DNA from: Euonymus europaeus
Lineage: Eukaryota; Streptophyta; Magnoliopsida; Celastrales; Celastraceae
Direction: 5' to 3'
Assembly (NCBI GenBank): GCA_963580455.1
Contig: OY756967.1
Coordinates: 19,328,022 to 19,392,021, forward strand
DNA length: 64,000 nt
Of the stretch, positions 24,201-37,447 are shown one piece after another. The position numbers and the translations under genes are program-made. How positions within the stretch are numbered: position 1 is the first letter of the stretch; each line of letters begins with the position of its first letter. Under the pieces are notes generated by a model. The model was given only the letters and a program-made list of their open reading frames with translations. It had not been told where the DNA came from and searched no databases.

Positions 24201-24336
24201 GTATAAGATTTGAGAACCCGACTTGCATATCGTCCAAATTCACAGATCCGCTATTTGTCACCCGCACTTTTAATAGAGAGAAGACCAGATACGGAGATAG
24301 AGAGGAAACAGAGTAGAAGATAGAGCTGAAACGGAG
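21300..24336. other. Intergenic region between the ERF and methyltransferase genes
   Basis: 21300-21640 is the probable ERF 3' UTR. 22724-22756 is a GGAAGA hexanucleotide repeat. 22915-22995 holds two imperfect direct copies around GACAAAATTGTCATGTGT. 23940-24130 is an AT-rich repeat similar to the one ahead of the alpha-xylosidase gene. I see no coding exon. Confidence 0.55.
22724..22756 (+). repeat. GGAAGA hexanucleotide microsatellite
   Basis: About five tandem GGAAGA units in a purine-rich tract. No gene overlaps it. Confidence 0.8.
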
Positions 24337-27181
24337 ATGGGGTTCGAAGCGAAAACGAAGACATTGCTGGATGATTTGATAGAGAATGCCGGGGGATGCG
24401 TGGTGATCGATGGAGGATTAGCCACCCAGCTTGAGAGACACGGCGCTTCCTTCAACGACCCTCTCTGGAGCGCCCTTTGCCTGATCAATGATTCTCAACT
24501 CATTCGCCGGGTCTGCATTTTTTATTGAGTCTTTTCTCTGATATTTTATTTGTTGATTTGGTGTGTATTCAGACTTTATTTCGTTCTGGGGCTTGAGTTT
24601 TTTGTGAAATTGATCTGCAGGTCCACCTCGAATACTTGGAGGCCGGTGCGGATATTTTATTGACCTCATCATACCAGGTTTGTGTTTTTTTTTCCACAAT
24701 GTAGATTTCATTTTATTTTATTTTTTGCTTCTGATATCCTCTGTAGTTTTACAGAGATCTAGTAGACTCTAATTTAGTTGATTGTGATGTAAACGTAGCA
24801 ATACAAGATATTGGTGATCGAATTAACATGCCTATCCTATTTGTTAAGTTATCTATTTCCAATTAATGTGGACAAAACATGTTATAAGAGACAGCGTATA
24901 GAGCAGGATTATCTTAGCAAATGTAGGAAAGTTTCTTCATTGAAGCTTTTAAATGACATTACCATTTCAATATTTGATGCATGTTAGTTAACAGTACTCG
25001 GGAAGAAGACTGAAAATCTTTTTTGCTTTTTGATGATTCAATTAATTAACAACTGCAAAAGAGTTTTTGTTTTATTAGTTAAGGGCACTATTCGATCAGC
25101 AATCATGAACACTTTTTAAAAAAATTCCCTGTACCTTAGGAGGCCATCCTTATCACCCCTTTATTTTTAATTTTTTTCAAATAAGTAATTATAGGGAAAT
25201 ATTGCTATGTGTTGTGACGGTTTTGAGGTTTTATCACGAATCTTATTTTAATCAGTTGCTTTATATATTAGATAACTAGAATGGAGTAGTGAACTTATTG
25301 GTCTTTTCATATTTCTTTGATATTCTTGTTTGTATCTATTTCCTTCAAAATACTGAAAGTTGTTTTTTGTGATTGCATAATTGAATCATTTGGTTTCGTA
25401 AAATTGAATTCGGTATGACATATAGTGGCAAATAAATGCCTGCTTGAATCTTACTCTTGGGCTTTTGGCCTTGGTTTCTTTTTGTCTTCTGTGCTGCAAA
25501 TTTATTTATTTTTCCGATATATGTAGGCCACTCTACCTGGATTTCAGTCCAGGGGGCTTTCCATTGGAGAAAGTGAGTTGCTGTTGGAAAAGAGTGTTAA
25601 ACTTGCTACTGAAGCCCGAGATGAGTTCTGGGGCTCTGTAAAAGATACCCCTAGTCCTGGACACAAATATAATCGCGCATTGGTTGCAGCTTCCATAGGA
25701 AGCTATGGAGCTTATCTTGCCGATGGCTCAGAGTACAGGTGCTCACCAAACATCTGTCTCTCTACCATCTTTCTTACTGATAGAAAAATTGGTCCTCTGT
25801 GTCTTTGACTAGTTACATTAACATCTTGAACATACTTGGTCAAATTTGCTATTAATTTCATGATGGTCTATTTTCTTCAGTGGCTGCTATGGCCCAGATG
25901 TTACTTTGGATAAGTTGAAGGATTTTCACCGACGCAGATTGCAAGTTCTTGTTCGAGCAGGTCCTGACTTGCTGGCCTTTGAGACTATCCCCAATAAACT
26001 CGAAGCTCAGGTCTGCTTTCCCAACTCCCTACTTTGTTATGACAATGTTTCTAAGAGATTATCTCTGTATGAAAAGAAAAACTAAGAGGGTGCTTGGTTT
26101 GCTGTTTTGAGTTTTCAATTTTGAGGAAAACTCAAAACTTGTTTGGTTGTTCATTTTGAGAAGTGTATTTTTGAAAACATCTGAAAACATATAACACAAA
26201 ACTCAAAACAATATTAGACGTTTTCCGTGTTTTCACTTAAAACACGGAAAAGGTTGAAAACACGGAGAGTTCCGTTTTGCGTATCTTCTGGGCTTCGCCT
26301 CCTTGGATCGATTCTTCTCTCTCTCTCTCTATTTCAGCTGGAAAACACGAGAGATTACCTGCTTTATGTTCCTTATATTCTTCCTTATTTGAATTAGGTG
26401 TCTTGTAAACAATTTATTCACATTATAGGGGGGAAAAATATTTCAATGCTTTTAATTGCTGCCAGTGAGAATTTCTCAGGTTTTACTTTTGCTCTTGATA
26501 GCATCATATTATCTGAATATAATCTACAGGCCTGTGCTGAGTTACTTGAAGAAGAGAACATCAAGATTCCATCTTGGATTTGCTTCAGCTCAGTTGATGG
26601 TGAGAATGCTCCTTCAGGAGAGACTTTTAAGGAATGCCTGGATATACTAAATAAGAGCAAAAAAGTAAATGCTGTTGGAATAAATTGCGCGCCTCCGCAT
26701 TTTATTGAAAGTCTCGTCTGCAAATTCAGGGAGGTAAATGAGTCACCGAACATTGGATAAATGGGGTTGCAATGTAGTCATTTATTTTGTAGCAATTCCT
26801 CATGGGACTAATTTCGGAGCAACTTTTGTATTACTGCAGTTGACTGACAAGTTGATAGTTGTTTATCCCAATAGTGGTGAGATATGGGACGGCAAGGCTA
26901 AAAGATGGCTGGTGAGTTATTATTGATCCATAATTTGTGTTATGGATTCTCTGTTATTGTGATGAGGAGTATAATTTTCCTCGCAATTTGGGTTTAGGGT
27001 TATCATCTGATGTATTACTATTGATATGGATTGACAGCCATCGACATGTTTTGATGACGACAAGTTCGAGTTATTCTCAACAAGGTGGCGGGATATGGGA
27101 GCTCGACTCATTGGAGGCTGTTGTCGTACAACTCCTAAAACCATTAATTTGATTTCAAGAGTGTTAAAGGGATGGTCTTGA
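24337..27181 (+). CDS. HMT1: Homocysteine S-methyltransferase
   Basis: Cytosolic zinc enzyme that transfers a methyl group from S-methylmethionine (or S-adenosylmethionine) to homocysteine, forming methionine. Seven exons with GT-AG boundaries join in frame: 24337-24510, 24621-24677, 25527-25738, 25881-26010, 26530-26733, 26840-26911 and 27038-27181. They give 330 residues, against 326-347 for the Arabidopsis HMTs. Landmarks are VIDGGLATQLERHG, YLEAGADILLTSSYQA, AASIGSYGAYLADGSEY, FETIPNKLEAQA, VYPNSGEIWDGK and the zinc ligands: Cys 244 in GINCAPP and Cys 311/312 in GGCCRTTP. The sequence is closest to Arabidopsis HMT1 as I recall it. Intron 2 is about 850 bases and intron 4 holds a repeat with a perfect hairpin. 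It appears intact. Confidence 0.95.
26221..26251. repeat. Perfect 13-bp inverted repeat in HMT intron 4
   Basis: TTTTCCGTGTTTT at 26221-26233 pairs with AAAACACGGAAAA at 26239-26251 across a 5-base loop. The surrounding A/T-run sequence from about 26090 (GAGGGTGCTTGGTTTGC) looks like a MITE inserted in the intron. A CT microsatellite follows at about 26312-26329. Confidence 0.75.
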
Positions 27182-28646
27182 CTCGTGAGTGAAGGTGACA
27201 CGCCCTGCATTTTCTACCTTATGAAAAGTCTTAACAAAGAATTGTATTGGCATGGCACTGGGATTCGTCTAAATTAACGTTTCTAAAATTTTGTTTATAA
27301 GAAACTGGGAAAAGTGGATTATTCCTTACAGGGTTTACTAAATTATTTCAAACTATGCCTACAAGATTTTCTTATCTGTTTCACGCTGATCCTCTGCTGT
27401 GAAACTTGCATTCCCATGATTATAATTATTAGAAAAAGTGAATAATTAGAGATTTCCTCTCTTTTTTTTGAATTTATTTTTGTAAGTGTAAGGTAATGAA
27501 TTGATTTGTGCGACCAATTAGGCAGATGAGCCCAGTTTACCAGAATTTACTGGAGTAACAGAATCACAAAAGAGAACCAAAAATTGAAAAATATCTCTGA
27601 TCTTACTAGAAAAGTGAAAAAAAAGAAGAATAGGGGAATATGAGATATTTGTGTACATCAAGAATTTTTTCCCTGCTTCCAGCAAGGATTTTTTGTTTTT
27701 TCTTTTCTTTCAAATTTGTCATTTCTCAAGTCTTGGATAGGCATTATTGTCAATAATGCATGTAAAACCAAAATTTGAATGTATTTCTATATCGGAAATT
27801 TAAATGAAAGATTGTGACTCATATGCTAGTCATTTTCGCTTATCTTCATAGAAAAAACTCCTCTTGCAGGTTTGATTTAGAGAACAATATTAATGCCTCC
27901 ACATCGACATTATCTCTCTTATCTATATAGCCTAACTAATATAAAGTAATTATTTCCGCTGAAGGAAAAGTCTATTGAATTCATATATAGCCTAACTAGC
28001 GTAATGTTTACGAAGGCGATTGACATACATATATATATATGCATTGGACAGTCTAATCAGTGAATTCATGGGAGAGGAGACCGACACTTGTGAGGGAGAA
28101 AGATGAAGATGAATCATGGATTCATGGGACCGCAACCAAAAAGTCTGAAATTTGAATAGGTATATGAATGACTAGTGCCAATCAAACAAAAAGGGTCTGA
28201 TTAGAATTCTAGAGAGGAAAAGGTTGACAATGAAAGCAAAATAATGGGATCAGATGCCTGTACTCAACCTTAGCTCCCCACTGGGCCACCACCAGAAATC
28301 TCTTTGATTTTTAAGGCAGCCAATGAGCACACAGAGCTTAGGATTATCTTTCTAAACGCAACCAATAGAAAACGAGATAAGGCCCTTCTATGGACCCGAA
28401 AGTACACTTCAAAAGTGCATCCAATGTTGTCAGTAGACGGTAAAAGCACCCTTTTGGGGACGGATAATATCACTATGTAAACATATAATTGCGTTACACT
28501 TGAACCCATTTCTTCTCTACAGATTAAAAGAGATACATTACTCAAAACAACTTTTCAATCGCTCAGCTTGATTGGAATTTTGATAATCTCAGTATTGGTT
28601 CTTCTTTTGTATTCCAAATCTGTTCTGGGTTTACTATCTATAGACC
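27182..28646. other. Intergenic region between HMT and B-box genes
   Basis: AT-rich sequence with no recognisable coding exon or element. The first few hundred bases would be the HMT 3' UTR; the last 300 are probable promoter and leader of the B-box gene. A short TA run is at 28028-28040. Confidence 0.5.
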
Positions 28647-30013
28647 ATGATTTCTAGCAAAAATTTGGCAAACGCCGTTGGAGGCAAAACAGCTAGAGCC
28701 TGCGATAGTTGTATCAGAAAGCGCGCGCGATGGTATTGTGCCGCTGATGATGCGTTCCTTTGCCAGGCTTGTGACTCTTCTGTCCACTCAGCGAATCCGT
28801 TAGCCCGTCGACATGAAAGGGTTCGCTTGAAAACTGCATCTCTTAAGAGTCTGGACATCAAGAACTCAGCACCATCGTGGCACCAAGGGTTCACAAGAAA
28901 GGCTCGGACACCACGACATGCGAAATCCGTGTCCAAAAAGGTAGAAGAAAAGGCACGGAACCCAGCTTCTCTTGTGCCTGAATTTGGTTCTGATGAGAAC
29001 TCACAGGAAGTTTACGAAGAGGAGCAGCAGCTTCTTTATAGGGTTCCCGTATTTGACCCGTTTGCGCCGGAGCTATGCACCTCAGCAATTTCAAATGAAG
29101 CAGAAGAAGCTCCGACTGTTGTTAATGGAGGAGAATCGAAGGTTTTGGTAGGTGGGTATGGAGGAGAGGGGGATAGTTGCCATGGGTTTCTTCCATCAGA
29201 GATGGATCTCGCGGAGTTTGCAGCTGATGTGGAGAGTTTGCTTGGGAGGGGTCTTGAGAATGAGTGTTTTGGAATGGAAGAGCTGGGCTTTGTGGATTAT
29301 AAAGAGGAGGAAATGAGTAATTGCTCTGGTGAGAAGGGAAAAGTAAAGGTAGAAAAGGAAGATGGAGTTCATGCAGAAGTTGTAATAAGGGAACATCATG
29401 TTGATACAAAGATTGATATAACAAGAGGACCCTTCGAACTGAGCTTTGATTATGACTCTCCTGCAACATGTGCTGAGGAAGACGAGAAGGTGGGGTTCGA
29501 AGAGAAGGTCGTCATCAACAACGGCGAGGGAGAGGAGGAAAATGGTGGAAAGAAAAAGAAGAGGAAGATGCAATTAAGGTTGGATTATGAGGCGGTGATG
29601 ACAGCATGGGCAAGCCAAGGGTGTCCATGGACTACTGGAAGTAGGCCGGATATCGATACCTATGAATGCTGGCCCGATTGCATGGTAGGTTTTCATTTTC
29701 AACTTCATTCAATTGTCCCATATGAACCAAAAAATCGTCTCCTGTAATTTTTTTTTCCCACTTTCAGGGTACTTGTGGGACTTCGATCCACCACACTTAC
29801 GGGGGTTTTGGTGGACATCCGGCAATGGGAGACGGGGGGAGAGAGGCAAGAGTGTCAAGGTACAGAGAGAAGAGACGAACGAGGTTGTTCTCAAAGAAAA
29901 TTAGGTATGAAGTTCGGAAACTAAATGCGGAGAAGAGGCCCAGAATGAAAGGGAGGTTCGTCAAGAGGACATCCTTTCAAGCATCTGCTTTTCCTTTACT
30001 CAACAAATCCTAG
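28647..30013 (+). CDS. BBX14: B-box zinc finger / CCT-domain transcriptional regulator
   Basis: Nuclear regulator of the CONSTANS-like group III (one B-box plus CCT), whose members act in light, flowering and chlorophyll regulation. Two exons, 28647-29684 and 29768-30013, give 427 residues (Arabidopsis BBX14/15 are about 406-417). The B-box has zinc ligands Cys19, Cys22, Cys31, Asp34, Cys39, Cys42, His47 and His56. The middle region is acidic. The end of exon 1 holds the family block [19 protein letters not shown]. Exon 2 encodes the CCT domain at about 371-413 ([17 protein letters not shown] through KGRFVKR), the basic DNA/NF-Y-binding segment. The 83-base intron lies at the position conserved in this family. 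A frame that reads through the intron would lose the CCT domain. Which of BBX14-17 it corresponds to is uncertain. Confidence 0.93.
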
Positions 30014-30945
30014 CTGTTAATTAGCTACCCTGAGTTTTCTGGAAGTATTAAAATGGTGTTTTTGCACTAATCCAATGAAGCAAATTAATGTAAATAGCTT
30101 CAGTCAAATATTTTATGAGGATCCTTGATTGCACTGCAGTCCTCATAATTGGAACTGTAGCTATGTTTGAGAGTCTCTGAGACGACAAGCACTGGAGCCA
30201 AACGACAAAAAGATCACTAATTAAAAAGGCAGATAAGTGCTTTCCACCGAACCGCCGATGAGTCTCGGATGAATAGAAACGAAACCAAGCAACTTATTTG
30301 ATATGAACTTATAATACCGAATCGATCGAATGCCCAACGACGAGGCATCCCACAGATATAAACGTTTTTCGGCTCACTCCCTAACTTGATTCACAAGTTA
30401 CCCGTGGCTCATCTTTACAAATTCTGAAATGTAGATTCTACCCTCTACAACATTTTTTTTAAAAAAAAATACAGCGTTTTCCAATCTCTACTAAAAATGT
30501 GAAATTGGATAGCGATAGTGGCCCATCTATTAAATTTCAAACTTTGGCGTTTCTCCAAGTAGCTGGTGGTGATTTAGTAGTGGTCCCTATTTTGGTAGTC
30601 ATGATCTTTTGGTACCCTAATTTTTTAAGAGCAACTCCAACCTTACATGCAAATGAGAATATATATGATTCAACAGTTATTCTCTACATATCCATACTCT
30701 CAAATCAAAGGTCCACCTCAGATTGTATTTTAGGGTACAACCTAAACCCATGTGGATGTAAATTAATATACAACAACATTAACTTAGGACGTCGTATATT
30801 ACCCCCTCATATATACCTTGGGTTGGACCTCTTATTTGAAGTTATGGGTATGTAAAATGACAGTTAAGTCATATTCCGCCTCATATATAAACTATCACTA
30901 CAACAACAAAAAATTACAACCCTTAAAAATCTCTATTCATGCGGA
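30014..30945. other. Intergenic region after the B-box gene
   Basis: B-box gene 3' UTR, then AT-rich sequence. About 30628-30860 begins GAGCAACTCCAACC, a common start of hAT-type MITEs, but I cannot find a matching end. No gene seen. Confidence 0.45.
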
Positions 30946-31290
30946 AGGGCGTAGGTTATATGGATGGGAGCTCAAAAGTTCGTTCTGGAAGGGGATTCAA
31001 GTGTGATTGTTTCTGCTTTATCTCTTCACCAGCGGGTGTTGGCTCCTTACGGTCTTATTCTTGATGAAGTGGGTAGGCTAGCTTCGACTGTGGAATGTAC
31101 CTTTGATTTTGCTCATATACGACGCAATGGAAACAAAGTAGTTAATCGTCTATTTTTTTTAGGGTGTAGCTCTCAATCTTTTATGCTATTTCAAGGACAA
31201 GTTCCTTCCGTTATTCATAGCCTTGTACTAGAAGACTCTTTATTGATCAGCTAATGAATTAATCTTTTTCCTCAAAAAATAAAAAACAAA
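30946..31290 (+). mobile_element. 3' fragment of a LINE (RNase H domain)
   Basis: The reading KFVLEGDSSVIVSALS, LILDEVGRLAS and IRRNGNKVVN is the C-terminal plant LINE/RVT RNase H fold (LEGD, LNxVA-type helix). It ends at a stop, then an A-rich stretch (31270-31300). The upstream portion is absent, as expected for 5' truncation. Confidence 0.65.
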
Positions 31291-31339
31291 ACAAGACAAA
31301 GAAAGATTATATATTTCATTTTATAACCTCAGTTTTTCA

Positions 31340-34300
31340 TGTTGGGGCTGGAGTTGACATTGACAGTTACCTTCACTATTTAGTGAAATTACAATTCCTT
31401 TTGGAAGATGGAAAATTACTTACTTCAATGGAGGATTTTGCACTTACAGAGTTTGAACAGGAAATTATCGAGCTTGATTCAACCAAAATAAAGGAGAACC
31501 TTCTCTCAATCTCTCACGGCTTAGTGGGGAAACTTATTTCTCATGGTGTTGCCAATAAAATCGCTTTAGGTTATTCTCTTTGATTGGCATAGGGACAAGG
31601 AGATAGTCTGCAAATCATGGATCTAGGGCCAAATATGTTTCAATTCACGTTTATTGATGATATGTATCTGACGCAAGAACTAAATGAGGCGCCCTGGTAT
31701 TTTGACAGCCATCTTTTGGTCCTTCAAAGATTGGAAGATGAAATGACCATCTCCAACCTTGTTTCAAGGAAACACCATTATGGGTTCAAATTTGGGGCTC
31801 CCACTAATTTGTCACTCAAATGCAACCAAAGCCATTGGTAAAGCAACGGGTCGTTTTCTTCATATTGATGATCGGAGATATTTGCAGCTTCGGATTGCGA
31901 TTTTTGATATTCAAGGTCATGCTAGATTTAACAACACCTCTATGCAAAGGGTGTTGGATTAAGTCTCCAACCGAGGAACAACTAAGGGTGAACATCAAAT
32001 ATGAGAGACTTTATAGGTTTTGTTTCTACAGTGGGGAATTAGGGCATGATGAAGGAAGATGTTCAAAGCATTTTTTATGCAAAGTCTGGCACTCTTAAGG
32101 AGAATCAATACAGTCATTGGTTGTGCGCTACTAGATCTAATAATCAAAAAGTGAATATGAATAAAAGAGGGGTTGAGCGCGCGTCAGAGGGTGGGTCGAC
32201 TTCTGCAGAGTCGGAGTCCTCCCAATCCAAACAGAAAAGCTCTCACAGACACCCAATTTTTTACTTCTGATGGTTTTTTTGGTCGTAGCTTACAAGATGG
32301 GATTACCCCCCTGGCCCCTTTGAAGTATAACTCAGAGATATCTAAGGAAGGGTCCAAACAGAATATACCAGATGGTGCTAACAATGCAATTCCTTTGAAG
32401 GAATCCTCCCAACTTCATGAGCAACGGGCTCCTATTGATCCTGGAGTTCTATCTTCCCTGCCAATAGAGGTTTCTTCTCCAACGGGTGAAATGGAGGAAG
32501 ACTTATTGTCTCAAAAGTAATCTTTCTGATCCAATGATTTAGGCCAAACCAAAGCGTACTCGTCTTAGGGTAAAAGTCCGACTAAGAAGGATTTTTGTGC
32601 CATTAGCAATAACTTCTCCTAGTCTAGCTCTAAGTGGCACTAAGCGTCCAGGCAGCCCAAACCTCTGTTCTAGAAAAGATGCCCAACCCAATAAAAGACA
32701 GTCTTTGGGCATTTCTCATTGCTAAAACTTCCATTATACTATCGGCCGCGATTGAGGTTGATGATGCTCATCGCAGTCGAGCGCAATGAAAATTTTAGCT
32801 TGGAATTGTCTTGGGATTGGAAACTCACGCACAGTTCAAGCCCTTTGTCTGAATCACGTCTTTCTTCTTCTTCAACTCAAAGGCTTCGTCTACAACTTCA
32901 ATGGTCCTCATATTTCTGTGTTCCTCACTCTGGTTTGGGACGGGGTGTGGTTCTGCTTTGAAATTCTGACACTGTTATTCCAATTAAATTTTATTATGTT
33001 AATCTTGTGGGTATGATGATTGGTGAATATTATCCTTCTCCTTGGAGATTCACTGGTTTTTACACCAATCCTTTTGCTTCTGACAGACAAGAATCTTGGG
33101 CCACTTTAAGAACTCTACACACCAATCTTGAAAGTTCCTTGGGTGTGACATTAATGAGGTCACCTCAATCTAGATACTAATGATTCTATGATAGTGGCCA
33201 GTCTTATTGATGATCCCAATGGTAGATGGAATTCTCTCTTGATATAAAGTCTCCTCGCCCATTAAAGTTACTAAAATACAATCCATCCCTATGCATAATA
33301 CCTCAGCCAAGGACTCATATTTTTGGAGCTTCAATTCTAATAAAGGTTTGTCAATTAAATCAGCTTAGTGAGTGGCATGTGGTATTAAACTATGGAGTAC
33401 GAAATGCCATCCCAAAGTTCAAATTTTTGGTTGGCATTTGCTTCATTATGGCCTTCATATTTGAGAAAATCTAGTCTCTAGAGGTATGCAAATTGATCCT
33501 ATGTGACCATGCTCATGAATTGCTATCTCATATTTTCTTACAATGCCCCTAGACTCAACCAATCTGGATTAATATTTATGGATGATCTCAGGTTAATTAG
33601 GTCATGCCCTTGCCTGTAACTACTATTCCTGAGGAAGTCCACTATTTTTTCTTGCAAATTTCTAAAGCTGAAATGTAAATTTTCCTCATATTTGCTTATC
33701 ATGTGTGGTTGGCAAGGAACAAATTTATTTTTGGAGATCATGCTATGAGCAAATCTGATGTCGAAATCTCTAAGCTAACTACATTACATCTCAAGCTCCT
33801 TTGAACTCTGATCATAGAAGTATAGTTGCAAGGCGGAGATCTCCTCGAATGAGTTTTTTTTTTTAAAGCAAATGTGAATGCTTCTTGGATAGATGTTACT
33901 CTTATAATTGGTGTGGGGGTGATAATTCACGATTTTTACGATCATGTTCTATTGTCGGCTTCTAAACCCATTCTACCAGTTGGTTCTTCAATTGAGGCGG
34001 AAGCCTATGTTTTTCTATATTGGATTCAGCAAGCCTTAATTGCTGGAATCACAAATCTTGTGATTGAAGGGGATGCTAGTTTGGCGGTCTTAGCAATATC
34101 AAATAGTTCTAATGTCTCGGCCAAGAACAACTTAATTCTGGATCAAGTGGGGAGGATGACATCATCCATAAACTGCTCTTTTAAGTATGTAAATTGCAAT
34201 GGTAATCAAGTGGTTGATATGCTTGCTAATATTGGGCGAAATTCTTCATGTACGTCTCTTATTTAGGACAAGGTTCCTCCTTCTATTTCCAACTTGGTGG
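31340..34300 (+). pseudogene. Decayed L1-type LINE with the reverse transcriptase deleted
   Basis: In order: an ORF1 of the plant DUF4283/zinc-knuckle gag type (31429-32100; MEDFALTEFEQEIIELD, FDSHLLVLQRL, CFYSGELGHDEGRC with one zinc ligand replaced) broken by stops; the start of the ORF2 endonuclease at 32786 (MKILAWNCLGIGNSRTV) continuing in broken frames to about 33170 (FTGFYTNPFASDRQESW); then directly a zf-RVT remnant (33340-33560; KFKFLVGICF, LLSHIFLQCP) and a final RNase H (33850-34265; NLVIEGDASLAVLA, LILDQVGRMTSS). The whole reverse transcriptase is missing. Multiple stops and frame changes make it inactive. Confidence 0.75.
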
Positions 34301-34734
34301 CTGGAGACTGTAATAATCTTTCAAGTTAGTGAAAGATATATATCATGTCATGTATTTGTCAAGTCTATTATGTCGGTACTTGACATCTTCAAAGGAAATC
34401 ACACTCTCATCTCATGCCAAGTGGATGGCCTCAATGAGAGTTCAATTTTATGGTAGCAATACTTAAGTGCACTTGAATAGTCGAATTTTTTTAATAAAAA
34501 AAGGGTTGAATTCGACTTCAATATTTAAAATTATGTACGATTGAACTCGCTAACTAAGATATTAGAGATTCGTTTGAATAGTCGAATTATTGAATATAAA
34601 TGCCTTCAATATCAAATAATATATGTAAGGTTGTGTTTGGCAGACAATTTGAGAGGTAGCATATAGGTTAGTTCAAATGCTAGCATATATTTTGGTTTAA
34701 ATGTTGTGATTGGTTGGTTGATTTTTTAGTAATA

Positions 34735-34788
<54 letters not shown>

Positions 34789-37176
34789 TAGGGACAATTT
34801 ATGTGCAAAGACATTAAATATTTAACCTAATTAAATTAATTATAAATCTTCCTTAAGCATAAATTAAGGGTAAATTTATCCCCAAAAAATCAAATAGTCC
34901 AGAAATTATCATTTTTTGGACAATTTCAAAATGGTCTCCAAAATAGTTTAACCAGCTTTGAAATTGCATCTGAAATGGTTCCTTTGAAATTGTGGTTTGG
35001 TGTGAGTAACATATATTCTACTCAAATATGTGTGCCTAAGTCCATATTTGACTTCGCGATTTGGGTTTAAGCCCATACCCTGGTTGCTCCTCTCCAAATG
35101 AGCCTGACGCACTAATTTATTCCCGGCCTTGAGAAATGATGAAGCCCAAGTGAAGAAGGCTTTATTGTTTGGGCCAGCCCAAGTGTATTCAAATTGGGCT
35201 GTTCACATCACTTGAATAAAATAATGGCGAGAAAATCTCATAAGAAGCTGATTATTTAATTGAAAGATCGATCAATAGGAGTCTTTTGTCAATTGATGGC
35301 ACCTATCCCGACAACGGTTGGCTGATAACACCTGAATTGAAGTATAGAGAATAAAATATTTTTCTTGAGTTTGTATCGTCGTCCTATTTAAAAAAGCTAT
35401 TAAACTCCATCTAATTCAAGCTACACCCAAGTCTGGAATCTTTGCATGAGCAATCAAATCTGGGGCATCAATTATTCTATTTTATCAAAATATATATATA
35501 TATATTATATTTTTCAACAGAAATATTCACCGGCTCTTAATTTATATATTTGTGCGCATATATATGTATGTATTTCATAATTTAAAACATGTGGCCTAAC
35601 AAAGTTAGTGCCAATGCGCAATCTACTGAGTTATAGTTTTAATTTCAGGGATTTTTTTTTTATCATGTTTGGTAAAACGTAAGAGAGAAATTATATGCTC
35701 ATTTTATAAACTCACAAGCTTATACGCTTTATCATTTTACGCTTTAATACTCACGCGACACGTGTACGTATTAATACCCCTATATTTTAAATACACTGTA
35801 GTAATTTGACAGCTTATACACTATTATAATTTTAGCTATACTAAACACCAATAGCTTATTTGACAGTTTATGCGCTAGCTTATTAATTATACAACTTGAA
35901 ATTTTGAATGTATGCAAATGGATACCAAGTGACTAAGAGTGCGACATTATTTTTACCAAAAAAATCTTAAATCAATTCATGGAAAAAACTTAGGGTGTCT
36001 GAAGTCACCAACCTTGAAGCAATACACTATAACCACGAGTAACAAGAATCCGCCTAGAGCTATGATGCACACATATATCTTAGTATCTTGCTTGAATCAC
36101 ACGACGACCAAACGCTCACTAAAGTTGCATTAAAGACTTCAAACTCCAAGAACATATGCATCTGCCTTCAATGATATATGCATGTTTGATAATACTTTTA
36201 AGATTAAAAACTCACTCAAACAGTGCACATAAAAATCACTCAAAGAACACGATTCTCTTTCAAAAGCATAGGCGATAAAAGTCTTAATCCAAACTAGGGT
36301 TTAAACCAATCTTTATATAAGACATGTTTGAATCACCATAACCTTAGTTAATTGGCCTAAATCATATGCAAAACCTTGTTCTTAAAAGTTAATCCGCCCT
36401 CTTCATCAAAAAAGAAAAAGAAAAAAGAGTTAATTGGGTAAAAAATTTCAATTAATCAATTAAAACAAAGTTTCAATAAATAAGAAATTGACTTCCTTAA
36501 TATAACGAGTTGATTATCTCTAAAATAAGGATGATAATGATAATCAATCCTAAAACTAACAAGATTATATCACAATCAATTAATGATTTAAATCAATTAT
36601 TTTCATAAAACAAAACTCATAATCTTGTCAAATAAAAAGTATATTTAAAACTTGCAACAAATGTTTTAAATGTTGATGCACATACAGGTTATGTGAAGCT
36701 TAACTGGATTCCATTCCTTATACGTACATGTTTCATATTCACATGCCCTTAATTCTGTTGAACTAAAACTACATTCCTATCTAATGTGGATCTCAGTAAG
36801 TATAAAAAGCATATTACATTCATAATTATAATGTTAAATATATTATTAAATTAAATATCCTAACACAATTTATACGTTATTATAACTTCGGCTCGAGAAA
36901 TATACGCGTGCATATTAAATTTGAATGTTGTCTGTGCCCAGTAAATCAGATGGTAGACTGGAATGGGTAGGTACTGGGATTGGCCATTAATAAAGCGTGC
37001 AACTTGAATCAGGTTATTATTATTATTATTTATTTCTGAAAATAACTTACCAACAAACTCCATGCATCTCAGTACGTTATCCTTGAAGGCTTACGTTGAC
37101 ATTCAAATCTCAATGTCCAGCCCATCAACCCTTTGTTGGACGGCAAGTCAGGTTAGGACACCACTTTGAATGAAGG
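34301..37176. other. Intergenic AT-rich region
   Basis: It contains an AC/AT microsatellite (34733-34786) and a TA repeat near 35490. A stretch around 35664-35860 starts TGTTTGGTAAAACGTAAGAG and resembles part of a MITE family also seen near 46.6 and 61.5 kb. No coding exon found. Confidence 0.5.
34733..34786 (+). repeat. Compound AC/AT microsatellite
   Basis: A run of AC dinucleotides passes directly into about 18 AT dinucleotides. Confidence 0.95.
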
Positions 37177-37181
37177 GTATT

Positions 37182-37447
37182 TGTTAGAACTCCCACATCG
37201 GTAAGATGTGGGAGGTAAACTCCCTTTATTAGGGAGAAGGCCCACTTCCACTAACAACAAGGCCTTTTTCTTTGTGTGGTGAGTTGGGCCCAAGCCCACT
37301 TGCTACACTTGAGGAGGAATAAAGCCGTGCGGGCCCGTTGTATCCATGTGAACCGGACAACCCATATATGGGCCCGATGTATCCTGTGAACCGGACAACT
37401 CAAAGCGGACAATATTGTTGATATGTGGGGGTGTGGAATTTATAACA
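37182..37447 (+). repeat. TRIM left LTR
   Basis: 266 bases, TG...CA termini. It carries an inner palindrome (CCCACATCGGTAAGATGTGGG) at its 5' end that can form a hairpin; the other LTR keeps it. Confidence 0.9.

Noticed and set aside
26418..26753. 111-codon open frame on the - strand
   Set aside because: Antisense shadow of HMT1 exon 5.
29196..29573. 125-codon open frame on the - strand
   Set aside because: Antisense of the B-box gene exon 1.
30499..30855. 118-codon open frame on the + strand
   Set aside because: Starts with GTG, has no known domain, and lies in MITE-like DNA.
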